Origin: Nemertoderma westbladi | Taxonomy: Eukaryota > Xenacoelomorpha > Nemertodermatida > Nemertodermatidae | Reading direction: 5' to 3' | Assembly: GCA_032718475.1 (NCBI GenBank) | Contig: JAUCBJ010008659.1 | Span: 1 to 64,000 of the forward strand | DNA: 64,000 nucleotides | Part shown: piece by piece, positions 10,821 to 21,900 of the stretch | Numbering within the stretch: position 1 is the first letter of the stretch | Layout of the letters: each line of letters starts with the position of its first letter | Notes under the pieces: generated by a model | What the model was told of the DNA's origin: nothing | Seen by the model: the letters and a program-made list of their open reading frames with translations, nothing else | Databases searched by the model: none | Made by a program: the position numbers and the translations under genes

Positions 10821-11924
10821 TTGATCAATTTGCTTACTGGGCCGAAAAGCCAACCAACCACCAAGGTTAAGGCTGAATCACCAGCCGATCGCCACAATTT
10901 GGGTTGGAAAGCCCACTTTGAAAAGCTCCTCAATAATGACAGGGTATTGCCTAATAACTTTATAGAAGTAAAAGTGTCTGAGTCTGTACTCCCAGATATT
11001 CCCATTGGCGATATCTCCTTTGCTGAAGTGAAGGCTGCTGCAAAGAGCGTTAAGACCAATCGTGCCAGTGGAGTAGATGGTGTTCCCCCTGAGGTCTTTA
11101 AAATACCTGAGTGTTTAAAGCTCATCTATCCCATCATAGTAGACATGTACCGAACAACAAGAGTCCCACAAGAAATGAAAACAAATAAGTCGGTGCCAGT
11201 TCCCAAGAAGGGCAACCTAACACTCTATGGTTCTTTTCGGGGAATCTCATTGATCTCGATTGCTGCAAAGCTATACAATAGGATTCTATTAAATCGCATC
11301 AGGGATCCCATTGAGAAACTGCTCCGTGGAAATCAGAATGGGTTCCGTAAAGGTCGTGGGACCATGGAGCCCATTTTGGCACTTAGAAGGATAATTGAAG
11401 AATTATCAAAAAAGAAAGACAGGCATCTGGCTGTTATCTTTGTTTACTTCTTCAAGGCCTTTGATTCAGTCTCTCGCTCATGTATGTTCAGCATACTTTC
11501 ATTATATGGGATTCCTGATGAAATTATTGCAGCAATCAGATCAGTATATGATGGTTCGACAACATTTGTGTCTACTGTTGACGGTGATACAGAACCATCC
11601 AAGGAGACACACTTGCACCATTCTTGTTCATTATTGTGGTTGACTATGTTCTTAGATCATCATAATGATGATGGGGTGATGATAACTCCACCTACTGGCT
11701 CCAGAAGTCGAGGAAATCCTGCCAAGTACCTAACTGATCTAGACTTTGCTGATGACTTAGGAGTACTCTCAGAATCATTAGAGGGAGCCCAACGGCTCCT
11801 CAGCTCATTAGAACATGCTGCTTCTAGTGTTGGTCTTTTTATTAACTCCAGAAAGACCAAAATTTTGACAGTTAACTTTGAAAGTCCTCAGCAAGTCTCT
11901 GATCGGATGAGCATAAGCTCATAG
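10821..11924 (+). pseudogene. LINE B reverse transcriptase, 367-residue open segment
   Basis: The frame holds WKAHFEKLLNN, NRASGVDGVPPEVFK, GISLISIAAKLYNRIL, RGNQNGFRKGRGT, the first catalytic motif as FVYFFKAFDSV (Asp replaced by Tyr; FVDFFKAFDSV in the copy at 61178) and LDFADDLGVLSESLE. Motif GVLQGDTLAP is lost to a small deletion. A TAG stop at 11922-11924 separates it from the post-RT region. Confidence 0.88.
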
Positions 11925-12185
11925 GATGGTATGCTTTATCATGTGGACGACTTCTGTTACCTGGGATCATGGATCCGGAAGTCAGGTGAGGACCTTCGAA
12001 TACGTATTTGAAAGGCATGGGCAGCCTTGAATAGGCTTTCCAGGATTTGGAAGTCCCCGAGAATTAATCGGAAACTTAAGGTCCGATTATTTAGAGCAGC
12101 AGTAGTTCCAGTACTCCTCTACGGGAGTCCATGATGGGCTCTAACTGCTGAGGACACCAAATCTCTGGATGGCACATTCACAAGA

Positions 12186-12377
12186 ATGCTACGCCGGGTT
12201 CATTGTGTCAAGTACAATGCACACATCTCCAACCAGACACTATATAACATTGGAGGTGTCTCATTGGTTCCCCCAAGCTTGACATTAGAACAAAATCGCC
12301 TCCGCTTTGCAGGACATTGCTTTCGCCATGAGGACCAGCCAGTGCATAATCTTGTACTTGGCAGCCTCATGGAGTGA
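12186..12377 (+). pseudogene. LINE B post-RT C-terminal domain
   Basis: This frame gives MLRRVHCVKYNAHISNQTL and NRLRFAGHCFRHEDQPVHN, the C-terminal domain typical of RTE-like proteins (RxRLRFxGHxxR). It is complete to 12377 but ends early compared with the intact copy because of a one-base loss at about 12360. Confidence 0.85.
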
Positions 12378-12561
12378 ATAAGCATGGTGGACAGCCCATG
12401 ACTTTCTTGAGACGCATCTTAATGGACACTGGCCTTGAAGATGCGGATGATCTAGCAAATGTCATGGGTGATAGGGAGTTGTGGCGGTGAAATTTTGTCG
12501 ATAAGCCGGCACAGCATTCTTAAAAATGCAGCTGCAATGCAGCATGCCGATCCTAGTAGTA

Positions 12562-12678
12562 GGGTATCAACCAGATAGCTGATGGGAAAGGAATATCTCA
12601 CCACAGAATTGACACAGAAAAGTTTACCACAATGATGCAATCTATACCACCACCAGTGTCTATGGTTAACAATAATGT
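12562..12678 (+). repeat. 115-bp direct repeat flanking LINE B, right copy
   Basis: This matches 8705-8819. It starts directly after the TAGTAG tail of LINE B and reads into LINE E sequence, as expected if the segment was duplicated when LINE B inserted. Confidence 0.85.
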
Positions 12679-12933
12679 ATCTTTGTATATGCAACAGTTT
12701 CTTGATATGGTTGAAGAGACAGCTAGGAAATGCCGCATTAAGCAGTGCGACACCTTGGTTGATACTAGTCTACCTAGATGGGAGCATATAATTAACTCAA
12801 ATGACCATAAATCAATATGGAATGCATCCGATTGGAATGGGAATCTGTCAACTTGTGATCGGGAACTGAGCACAAAGAAACCGGACGACTTAGAGTTCAA
12901 ATTCCATTTCAAGCTCTATTAAATCCCAAGGAT

Positions 12934-14181
12934 GTGGTGGATATAGGAGATGTTGATATAAAGGATGCACCATATATCCCGTTATTAGATGATGAATTTA
13001 CGGAACGCGAGTTCGCTGAAGTTCTCGCTGATCTGAACACCAGTAAGGCGTATATTGGTATTAGCCCAGGGCATTTAAGACTTCCAGGGTCATGGCTATT
13101 AACAATATTATTCATATTAAATGTAATTTTTACAAGCACATTATTCCCAGCAACTTGGGCAGTTAGTAAATTGGTTATTTTATTTAATTCGGGAAACAGG
13201 TTAATCTGTGGCAATTATCGCGGAATTAGCATAATGTTAACTATAGCCAAGATATATGACAGTTTAATACTTAACCAACTGAATAAATGGGTTAAAATAA
13301 ATAAATGTCAGATTGGTTCGTTTAAATGTAGGGGTTGCTTGGAGCATATTTTATGTCTACGGCTATTAATTGATTACGTGTGCAATAAAAAATTTAAATT
13401 ATTTTTTGTTTTTATTGATTTTAAGAAAGCTTATGATCGTGTACCAAGGGATAAATTAATTCTAGAACTGAACTCTCTCGGCTGTGGGAAATGTATGCTC
13501 GATACTATACGTGCGTTATATACAGGAACCAAAACTATTTTGAAAACCGCAACTGTTTTAACATCTATTGGTGTGCGGCAAGGTGCCCCAACAAGTGGTA
13601 CATTATTTTGTTTGTTTATTAACAGATTGGTGCAAATGATTATTAATGCTGTGCGGGATGGTGGTTTCTTAGAAATTATTGCCACTTTATTGTATATGGA
13701 CGACACAGTTATTCTCTCCACAAGTACTGTAGTTAATTGTATACTGAATCTTAATGCACTTTTAAAATTTTGTACTAATAGCGGCATGCGCATTAATGAG
13801 AGTAAATCCAAATTTGTTGTAATTAATGGTACACTTGAAGACGAGTATCCCTTTATTTTCGATGGCATTACTTTTAGGCAGTGCAATTCGTATACTTATT
13901 TAGGATCATTATTTTCATCTGATGGTAAAATTTCTACTGTATTAAACCTAAATAAAGCTAAATATGAAGAATACATGAATAAGTTCACCGTATTCTGTGC
14001 GAAAAATCCTTGTATGCCATTTCCATGGAAACGAAAGGTATTTGAATCCTGTGTGATTGCAGCACTCCAGTACGTTTCAGAGGCGGAGTCCGGAAAATTG
14101 CGACCCGGACAATTGCGTCCCGGACAATTGCGACCCGGACAATTGCGACCCGGTCAATTGCGACCCATCAATTTTTTCTAA
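12934..14181 (+). CDS. LINE E reverse transcriptase (partial polyprotein)
   Basis: The frame covers RT motifs in order: NYRGISIMLTIAKIYDSLI (about residues 94-112), FVFIDFKKAYDRVPRD with the first catalytic Asp (159-173), GVRQGAPTSGTLF (213-225), and LLYMDDTVILS (252-262). The catalytic box is YMDD rather than the FADD of the other LINEs here, and the sequence has few relatives among them. The last residues (GKLRPGQLRPG repeated) are not LINE protein; they are translation of the inserted hairpin element. The clade is not assigned. Confidence 0.8.
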   Translation: MVDIGDVDIKDAPYIPLLDDEFTEREFAEVLADLNTSKAYIGISPGHLRLPGSWLLTILFILNVIFTSTLFPATWAVSKLVILFNSGNRLICGNYRGISIMLTIAKIYDSLILNQLNKWVKINKCQIGSFKCRGCLEHILCLRLLIDYVCNKKFKLFFVFIDFKKAYDRVPRDKLILELNSLGCGKCMLDTIRALYTGTKTILKTATVLTSIGVRQGAPTSGTLFCLFINRLVQMIINAVRDGGFLEIIATLLYMDDTVILSTSTVVNCILNLNALLKFCTNSGMRINESKSKFVVINGTLEDEYPFIFDGITFRQCNSYTYLGSLFSSDGKISTVLNLNKAKYEEYMNKFTVFCAKNPCMPFPWKRKVFESCVIAALQYVSEAESGKLRPGQLRPGQLRPGQLRPGQLRPINFF

Positions 14182-14262
14182 AACTATGGGTCGCAATTGA
14201 CCGGGTCGCAATTGTCCGGGTCGCAATTGTCTGGTCGCAATTGTCCAGGTCGCAAATCACCT
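14090..14262. mobile_element. hairpin element made of 15-bp tandem units in inverted arms
   Basis: The left arm holds about five head-to-tail units of AATTGCGACCCGGAC. The right arm holds about five units of its reverse complement. A short AT-rich loop (about 14168-14188) lies between. The whole can fold into one long hairpin. It lies inside LINE E coding sequence and breaks the frame. Confidence 0.85.
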
Positions 14263-14343
14263 TGTCAAAATCCTATTATCCGTTAGAATACAAACCCCGA
14301 CTGATGTCTGCCTTATAGAGGCAGGCATAGCCCCACTATCACA

Positions 14344-14929
14344 TTGGATTATCTCCGCGAGAAAGAAATACGTAAGAAACTAATAAAGTTGGACGACCCT
14401 GAAATTCCCTTATATCAAGTATACAAAATGTGCAAGACAGCCAACACACCAGGGTACCGTATCATCATTGACTCACTAACCTATGACGTCAAATACCCGT
14501 TAAAACTCATCAAAGATAGGATTACAGCACGCCCAACATCTGCAACTAAATTCCACACATACCGCACTATAATAAACGTGAACCTAAACACACACCCGAT
14601 TTATAGCTGCACTAAACCTTACATCCAGGACCACAAGCGAATTAATTTTACACGTCTGCATGTAATGTCACATAATTAGCGATTGAAACTGGTCGGTGGA
14701 GCCGTATCCCTGCGGAGCGTCGCTTATGTGAGTGCAACCCAACCGTCGTACAAGACGAGGTTCACGCATTGTTACATTGCCCACTGACCCAACCCATTCA
14801 TGGCCTATTTCCCAAACTTGATTACGATTACAGTAGTTTAAGTCTATTATGGAGTAGCTATAATATTAGTATTGACAATGTTCTAGTTATGTGCGATTAT
14901 ATTGGTTCTGTATTAAAATTACTTGAATA
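14344..14929 (+). pseudogene. LINE E C-terminal region with Cys/His cluster
   Basis: An open frame 14344-14679 is followed, after a one-base frameshift near 14680, by a frame reading ETGRWSRIPAERRLCEC, VQDEVHALLHCPLT and ending VLKLLE at 14929. CxC...DExHxLxxC is a common C-terminal zinc-cluster pattern in several LINE clades. Confidence 0.7.
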
Positions 14930-15179
14930 AATAATTCAAGAATTACATAAGTAGGTAATGAACTACTGTACGTAATTATCTTACATCTGGGATTTTCTCC
15001 ATATGTTTTTGTATATGCCTTTATAATTTTACCTGCGTTTTTGTATAAATTTGTGTCTTGATTTACTAATCGTATATTGATGTTTGTTTATATTATTTTA
15101 GCTGTAATTACATTATAGGCTGGACGGGCCGCATAACCGTTTCTAACTAACTAACTAAACCAACTTTTTCACTGTGATG

Positions 15180-15690
15180 ATCTCATCTTGTGTGAAGAAG
15201 TTTGCGACAACAAAAATTAATGACTGCTTGTCCAGAGAGCTAGAGTAGAACTGCACAAACACAGAAGTTCGCTGCGCACCAAAGGACGATCTGTTCCAAA
15301 GTCATCCGTAATTAATTCATCCCCAGCCCCTGGGATAATGTAATGTTCTCGCCAACACTATTCTGCGAATTAGGATCCATATACCTACGTAGCAAGGTTG
15401 TTCCACCGCCTGGTATGGGAATCCCGCAGGGATTAATGGGCCTGACACCAGCAACCGATTCGGAACGTTATAGGGCCGTTGCCCTCACCTATACACATAC
15501 TCTCTGCTGTTGGAGTTAAAATTTGCCCTCGTTTAAGAGCACAGCTTGTACAAAGTAAACGGTTATCAACTAGTTGTAGTGCACACCCAGACTTAGGCTT
15601 ACCCCAATAATGTAACGGTTCATCCATAAGACAATCAGCACAAACACGAGACATGCCGGTACTTGTATTTAGATGGTGCATTTCAGACAT
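15180..15690 (-). pseudogene. decayed LINE ORF1-like fragment with Cys pairs
   Basis: On the minus strand, 15690-15433 encodes about 85 residues with CADC and CTSC pairs, and after frameshifts 15310-15180 reads SVFVQFYSSSLDKQSLIFVV and NFFTQDEIITVKK. The pattern looks like the 5' protein of a LINE converging on the tail of LINE E. This is a judgement from composition and context; no family is certain. Confidence 0.35.
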
Positions 15691-17154
15691 TGTATGTAGA
15701 TGTACAACAGTACAACGTAAGCCTGCCTCGTTATGCTGCTTACATTATAGGACTACACTAAAAAATAAGCTTTTGCACAAGCAATAATCCAGATTGACTG
15801 GGGTATTTCAAGTGGCATTATGTCTTGACAAATTCGCATTGTAAAATATTGGATTAACATTATAAATTGACATGATTCACGTATTGTCAAGCAGGAATAT
15901 ATCGCATGCTGCATCAGGACTGGCATACTTTTAATGTCACTAAATGGGTTTCTAACGTCCGCGATTTGCTTCGCTTAACAATGATAAGTCATGTAAATAA
16001 ATCCCCAATTCATTATGCATTATTATCCAGTTTCTTTTAGCAGAGTCATTAAGAACATCAATGATTGATGGACCCATATTTCCTCCACGACCTGGTTGCC
16101 AAAGAACAATATCTCACATGGGCTAATCAGTTCTATGATAGCAGTGGCCGGCCAATCAAATATGTTGTCCCTGCAGGGCGGTACTTGGTGTTGGTAATTC
16201 TCAGTCTCTACCGAGATTTTGTAATGGCTTGTGTAATTCTGGACGGATAACCCTGTGATTTCTGTCATGGGATTTAGGTTGATGAATGGAATGCGTTGCT
16301 TGCGTCCTAGATACAAAGCGAGGGTGGTAATAAAGTGAAGTATTACTGGACGAAGGAGTCTTAATAGCTCTGGTTTAACGAACTTTATGGCATTTAATAC
16401 GATGTATAATATAAAACTTAGTCTATAACATAAAAAATATAAGTATAAAAAAAAAGTATATAACATAAGTATATAACATCCCTAATATATTTAAGTAAAT
16501 GTAATATAGAAAATTAATACTATATAAAACCAATTCCAATTGCTATTGCTTAATAAACTCCATTAAATTTAATAGTATATATAATATATATATAAAATTT
16601 AATACGATATATAAAACAAATACCAATTGCTATGGCTTACCAAATTCTCAGGTATATTTAATGTTATAGGGCCTATATAATATCAGTATAAAATAATTTA
16701 TTATAGTATATTTTATTTATTATATTAGTTTCCAGTATATCTAGTTTGATTGGTACTGTAAACAGCGTGAATATCTGAACCAGTGCCTAATTAGACACAT
16801 CTGAAGCCACCTTAGAGTTGTGGCCAATGAGTCGTAGAAAGATTTTTCCTCCCTTTCATAACCGAGAAATTGCAGTCGCCTGTCATTTTTTCTCACAACA
16901 TGACGCTGCTATTCTGGTGAGATGTATTGCCTCTCGACAAGATTGTCAAAAGATTGACTGTCACAGGTGGAAATTTATTATTGGTGTTATGGGTGAATGA
17001 GTGGTTTCAAATTATTAACTTATTTTTGTACTGTAGGGTTGAGCACAGTGGCAGCATATGATGGTATTGACAGATGGGAGGCCATGAGGAGGTAAATTGC
17101 GGACATACAAGGTATCAAATAGTATTTCCAGGTCTATCTTTTACCTGAGCTGCT
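15691..17154. other. AT-rich intergenic or intronic DNA, no gene supported
   Basis: No exon-like frame with splice sites was found. A frame at 16466-16023 (-) has no recognisable motif. Two related AT-rich segments, 16516-16573 and 16600-16661, share CAATTGCTATKGCTTA and look like a diverged duplication. Confidence 0.5.
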
Positions 17155-17225
17155 AGTTGAATGGTTAGATTAGAGCGTCAGACCTCCAACCCGGAGGTTA
17201 CCAGTTCGAGGCAGTGAAAGTACTA
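17155..17225 (+). mobile_element. possible tRNA-derived SINE head, degraded
   Basis: GCTAGTTGAATGGTTAG resembles a tRNA D-arm/box A, CCTCCAACCCGGAGG resembles an anticodon arm, and CCAGTTCGAGGC a weak box B. Spacing is tRNA-like. Acceptor stem is absent. Confidence 0.4.
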
Positions 17226-18333
17226 ACTGCCGAATACAAGAATGGCAGTGTTTCTAAGTGCTAGTTCAAAACACCATAAACGTTTTCACTACCACGTTAG
17301 AATGCTATTTTTGTTATAACCGACAGGTTCTCCTCATAATGAACTTATGATTTGCCAGGAAACAAGCAGTATGCTGCAGCCAAAACCACACCTTCTTTAT
17401 AGGCATGTATTTGAATAACAGCTCATACTGTACCAGAGATTGGGAGATGATTTGAAGGTGGAGTCTCCAAGCCAATGCAATGGGGCCTCCAACACATCCA
17501 TATCTGGGCGATGAAAAAATCAACATTTCAGCAGACTGATGGATTAGAAATTGACCACCATTCCGGGTAAACTTGAATTTATCAGGAATTGTGGGATATT
17601 GATACCAATAGCTGATTGAGGCATGGGGACGAAGTCACCAGATCCCTCACGAATTCAACTAACTTTATGAGATTTGAAGGAAGAATGGTGAGATTTGCTC
17701 GACCCATCTCTGAAAGACCTTCAACAGCACTGGTAACTAAATTGTGAGTTTTTGCATTGTGGAAGCACCACAATCTTGGAGTTCTCTATCCACGTATAAC
17801 CAATCGTGGAGTTTATTATTATCCTGCAATACTACGATAAAACCCAAAGTTCACTGCACCACACATATGTGTACCAGTCTTCTCCTGTAGCCTCCCATTG
17901 CGAACTTTTAGGGACCTGGTACTTTTGGCACTCTGAACTTCTTGGCACTGGTAGCACTCCACCTCATCCTCCAGTCTCTTCGGGAAAATGTAACGAGACG
18001 CACGAGACAACAATATATAGTAGGCCTAATGAAGGTAGGAGGCTTAATTTACTCTACGTTAGCCAGTCAGTAACTGCTTACAGTTTCATTTCACTAATCG
18101 CCTCTATGCGTATTATAAGGGTGTGATCCTTGTAATACGGCTTCAAAGGATTTACATTAATTTTTGCATTCTAAAATAATGTCAAGGTCAGAAGATCAAT
18201 TATCAGAAAAACAAGATCAAAGTAACCACATATGTTATGTTGACAACATGGCCTGGGCAGTGAATAATGGAAATATTTACCAAAGCAACACAGACTAAAA
18301 ATAATAAGGAATAATAAATCATTAGGGACTAAC
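17226..18333. other. no gene seen; downstream intron of the eag-like gene
   Basis: Frames on the minus strand at 17526-17314 and 17773-17582 were compared by eye with the channel C-linker and CNBHD and do not match. The donor at 18333-18332 opens an intron whose acceptor was not found in the window. Confidence 0.5.
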
Positions 18334-18533
18334 CTTGTCTGAATTAATGCCTTTATTCACGGTCCACGAACTCACTACATAGTCCATTACCCGCTCACTC
18401 AGGTGTTTAGGCATGTTATGAAGTTTCAAAAATTCTCGTATGTTATTCAACATTTCGTGGTAACGGGCTGATGTGGTGTTCAATTGCTGGTAGATTGTTG
18501 TCACATTGCCAAATATCATTGCATAAAGAATAG
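18334..18533 (-). CDS. eag-like: EAG-family (KCNH) K+ channel exon: end of S6 and C-linker
   Basis: After an acceptor ending TATTCAG (18540-18534), the exon reads [17 protein letters not shown], then [20 protein letters not shown] and [13 protein letters not shown], ending at DK before GTTAGT (18333). This is the S6 exit and first C-linker helices that couple the gate to the cyclic-nucleotide-binding homology domain. IFGNVTTI and [11 protein letters not shown] are diagnostic of the EAG subfamily. The exon is 200 bp, enters in phase 1 and leaves in phase 0, matching its neighbour. No C-terminal exon was found further left. Confidence 0.93.
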
Positions 18534-19641
18534 CTGAATAAATACAAGCAAGGGCTTTGATGTGATTATATTTTATCCCAAACAGTTAGATAATGAATTA
18601 ATATGATGCATGCACATACATATTACATTAAAAAAAAAAACAAGGAAGATGTGGGTAACCACCATAGCAATATAATTTAGGTATAAATTTTAAAAAAATG
18701 AACAGGGACTATTTTGAAGCATTTTTGTTCTCAAGGGCGGGGACATTAAGTCTATTTCACAGATACACTTCGCGGCGACAGAGCGGGTGGTTTTGCATCG
18801 CATTTTGAATGCACTTTGACAGCGCTTGTTCGCTTAGCACTGTATCTAAAAACCAAACCCATGTGTTGACCAGCATTGCGATTCCAGTATCTGTGAACTG
18901 TAAGCTTAAGAATTGCTTAAATTGATCTTATTAACAGCAACTTTATTCTTTGAAATATTAACATTTTCAATGCATGCCAAGTTTGTGGCAACATAATAAA
19001 TAGTATAGAACCCCCGCTAACAAGATATATAACATTTTACAACTACTGTACTGTATGTAAATACTACAATATGTATGTGCCATGCCATAAATTCGTGACA
19101 ATGCAAAAAATGTTACGTTATGAAATAACGCGTATGTTTAGCCGACATCCCTACAGGTGATGAGCAATTTGTACTGCACTGAACCATAGGCTTGTTGTAC
19201 TGTGCGGGCATTCAATGGGCGGAATAAAGTTAAGTGTTTTATATTAGAATGTATTTATTAACATGGTACACCCGCACCATATTACTCTATCCAACAAAAT
19301 CATATGAAGAATCTTTGCTAAAAAAAAATGCGAAATTTGACAAATTGGTCCTGATACATTTAGTGTCCAATTTAAAGTGTTTATAGTGTTTACAATTTCA
19401 CCGTATTATAACATAGTATTGGATTCAGAAAACCACTCCACGCCACCCTCGCTGCAGAGTGCAGCAGTCGGTTTCCACACTCCACTGCAATGCAAAGTCT
19501 GGGCTGCACTTATGGGGTGTCATTAAAATAGGAATTCACCCTCACACTCATAGACAACCTCCATGTCCACATTACACGGCCAGTTTGCAGACAATGCATA
19601 TATGTTATAGGCCTACAATAGGCTGTTAAGCATCCACTTAC

Positions 19642-19892
19642 CTCCAGTAAGCAACAAAAAACAACTGAATATTTTTTCTGGTATCGTGTTGGCGGCGACA
19701 TTTCCGAATCCTACGCTAGTCATACTGCTAAGAGTAAAGTAGAGTGCAGTAATATAGGCGGCTGTTAGGTTCTGGGTACTGGCGGACATCGCATTGAATG
19801 GCTGGAGACCCATCTTATCCGCCATTGTAGTGATCCAACCCATCTGTCGAAAAGGTTTATTCTCATCATCAAAATCAATTGCGGTTATGTAC
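19642..19892 (-). CDS. eag-like: EAG-family K+ channel exon: turret, pore helix, selectivity filter, S6
   Basis: The acceptor TTTTCTACCAG ends at 19893 and the donor GTAAGT begins at 19641. The exon is 251 bp, splits Trp and Gly codons at its ends, and fits both neighbours. It encodes the extracellular turret, a glycosylation sequon (QNLT), TALYFTLSSMTSVGFGN with the GFG potassium filter of EAG channels, and the start of S6 (EKIFSCFLLLTG). The protein forms a tetrameric K+-selective pore in the plasma membrane. No stop or frameshift occurs. Confidence 0.95.
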
Positions 19893-20529
19893 CTGGTAGA
19901 AAAAAAACAATTTATTAATATTTAAATATTAAAATCACAGAAATACCGAAGCTGAAATCCAAGGTAGTAATTCTCTATTTTTTGTTGTTTTTTTTTAAAT
20001 AATTTGTACAATGGGTTTAAAATTTCAACGCCCCACTTCTAAAAGTCTTTAAAGAAAGTTTTATGGTTTTATAATCTCTAGACACCTAATAAACACATAG
20101 AAGTGCAACGTTGACATGCAAGAATGTAACATAGTAAACAAAAATAGCTTCTTTCCAATAACTTTTTTGTATCCAATATCCTATTTATATCCTATTACAT
20201 AATTATTTTTCTTCTCAGTTTCGAAATACAAAATTAATTATTGGGCCAAAATTCCCTAATATTTAGGGTGGTTCATTATCCATTTTAGACACTTGCGACC
20301 CCTTGCACAACACCAAAATTATCCCAAGCTCAAATATCTAAAAAAAATTCAAAAATGGAATGCATCTCTCAATTAAATATAATCATTAAAAGTTCTAGGA
20401 GTAGGATACGCTATTAATTGTCACTGTATATGTTAAACCAGCCATGTAAAGAAATATTTTATGTTTCAAATAATATCGCATCTATATAAATTAGAAAAAT
20501 CTATTATTATAAATCATAAATCAACCTAC

Positions 20530-20687
20530 CACAAACAGGCGCACCAATGGCCAAGCAGTATAAATAGAAACATAAATATTATAAGTTGGGCCGCCCCATA
20601 CTCCAGATAGTGATCCATTCTCCTAGCAACCCGCCAAAGTCTCACAACCAAGCGAACTATCTTTAAAGTGCTAAACGCATCCGCAAC
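20530..20687 (-). CDS. eag-like: EAG-family K+ channel exon: S4 voltage sensor and S5
   Basis: The acceptor TTTTTCAG ends at 20688 and the donor GTAGGT begins at 20529. The 158-bp exon reads VADAFSTLKIVRLVVRLWR, VARRMDHYLEYGAAQL and the S5 start ending LGHWCACLW. It begins in phase 0, matching the end of the S1-S3 exon 32 kb upstream. MDHYLEYGAA is the EAG S4-S5 linker signature. Compared with the family S4 (KVVRLLRLGRVARK), one extra hydrophobic residue stands between the second and third charges and Gly is replaced by Trp. The reading frame is clean, so this is not a frameshift. Confidence 0.94.
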
Positions 20688-21405
20688 CTGAAAAATAAAT
20701 ATAATACTGTATGTAGGGAGATGTGTCCTCATTCTTCTATGGTTTTAACCAATCATCTGTTTCCCCATTATATTTCTAAATTTCTTACACGATAATAATC
20801 AACTAAAGAACGTTGACGATTTCCAGTACCATTTGGTCAACGGATGTTTAGGGTCAGTTTTAACCACTGGGGGATGTCTGTGTGGCTTTAGATCCCGCGG
20901 CTCTGTAGTTGCCACGGCTCTTTAGGTCCCACCACACCCTATGAAATTTGTTGACAAAGAATTGGTCCCATCTTGAAGGAGTTTTTTTGTTTTCTCAGTG
21001 TTTCATTATATTAACAGAACTTCCCTATCTATCAAAAGGACCCCTACAGTCGGCAGCAGGGTTGTAGGCCTGGGCCTGGCCATGGATAGGCGGAAGGTAA
21101 TCAACCAACTGGTAGACGTGCTGACAAGGTCCGAGGAAGGTAATCAACCAACTACAACCTACTGCAAAGACACTTGTAGGAGTTGCGACCACAAGCGGTT
21201 TACTCTCGCAACTGAAAGATATGAGTATGAGAAACCTCCAGGAGAAATACCGGCTCAGTCGTCGCCCTGGTCAACAAGGACCGCGTCCCTCAGTGGTACA
21301 CCAGGCTGGGGTCGATAAATCGGGTACTGGAACAGAAGACAGAGAAGAAGAACCAACCTGTTGAAATGAAAAAAGACACTAAAGATTGCTACAATAAATG
21401 CACGC

Positions 21406-21900
21406 ATGCTGAAAGCATATAGCAAACAGGGTGACATGGTTGCTCTGGCAATGGAATATAACATCGACATCATTTGTGTCCAAGATCATCGGATTTGTCA
21501 TGAAGGCACTACTGCCATGAAGTACAATGACATTGGAAATGGATGGATGTTACTAACATGCTCAGCAGTAAGAAACTCGGCCAATGCATCAATTAGTGGA
21601 GTAGGAATTCTGCTAAGCCCATTGGCACTTAAGACCCTAAACAACATCGAATCTATAAATTCCAGGGTTATGATCGCAACATTTGATGGGAATCCCAAGA
21701 CAACAGTAATATGTTGCTACAGTCCAACCAATGCCTCAGAGCCAGAACAAGCAGTCAAGTTTTATGAAGATCTGACTGGACTTATAAAGGACATTCCGAA
21801 ACACAATTTTAAAGTCATTGCTGGTGACCTGAATGTGCAAATTGGCCCAGAAGACATCAAGGGTTACACCTATAACACCAGTTCTAACAGAAATGGGTAG
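21406..21900 (+). pseudogene. LINE D endonuclease, first segment
   Basis: This frame starts MLKAYSKQGDMVALAM, then IDIICVQDHRICHEG (the catalytic Glu position is occupied by Asp in QDHR), CCYSPTNASE and VIAGDLNVQIG, which are the order and spacing of an EEP endonuclease. A TAG stop at 21898 ends it; the rest of the domain (IDYILIHKKWRN, then SGHRIVTAEI) continues in other frames to 22280. Confidence 0.82.

Larger units (their letters stand above)
8842..12561 (+). mobile_element. RTE-like LINE family 1, copy B, nearly full length but decayed
   Basis: This is the longest copy of the family: 5' UTR 8842-9320, endonuclease about 9328-10450, linker, RT 10821-11924, post-RT domain 11925-12376, and 3' end with a short (TAG)n tail near 12553-12561. 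Short 3' UTR plus trinucleotide tail fits the RTE clade. Frames are broken by several indels and stops, and RT motif 5 (GVLQGDTLAP in the intact copy) is deleted at 11596. It inserted into LINE E. Confidence 0.9.
12562..15165 (+). mobile_element. LINE E, 3' part with RT and (TAAC)n tail
   Basis: This continues LINE E after LINE B. It has a pre-RT linker (12632-12922), RT (12934-14181), a C-terminal Cys-rich segment to about 14929 and a 3' end at CTAACTAACTAACTAA (15150-15165). The last part is interrupted by the hairpin element at 14090-14262. Confidence 0.82.

Noticed and set aside
16023-16466. 147-residue minus-strand frame
   Set aside because: No motif, AT-driven hydrophobic start, and no splice signals; not supported as a gene.
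17314-17526. Minus-strand frame considered as the channel's CNBHD exon
   Set aside because: A GC-V pattern looked similar at first, but the surrounding residues and length do not align with the CNBHD.
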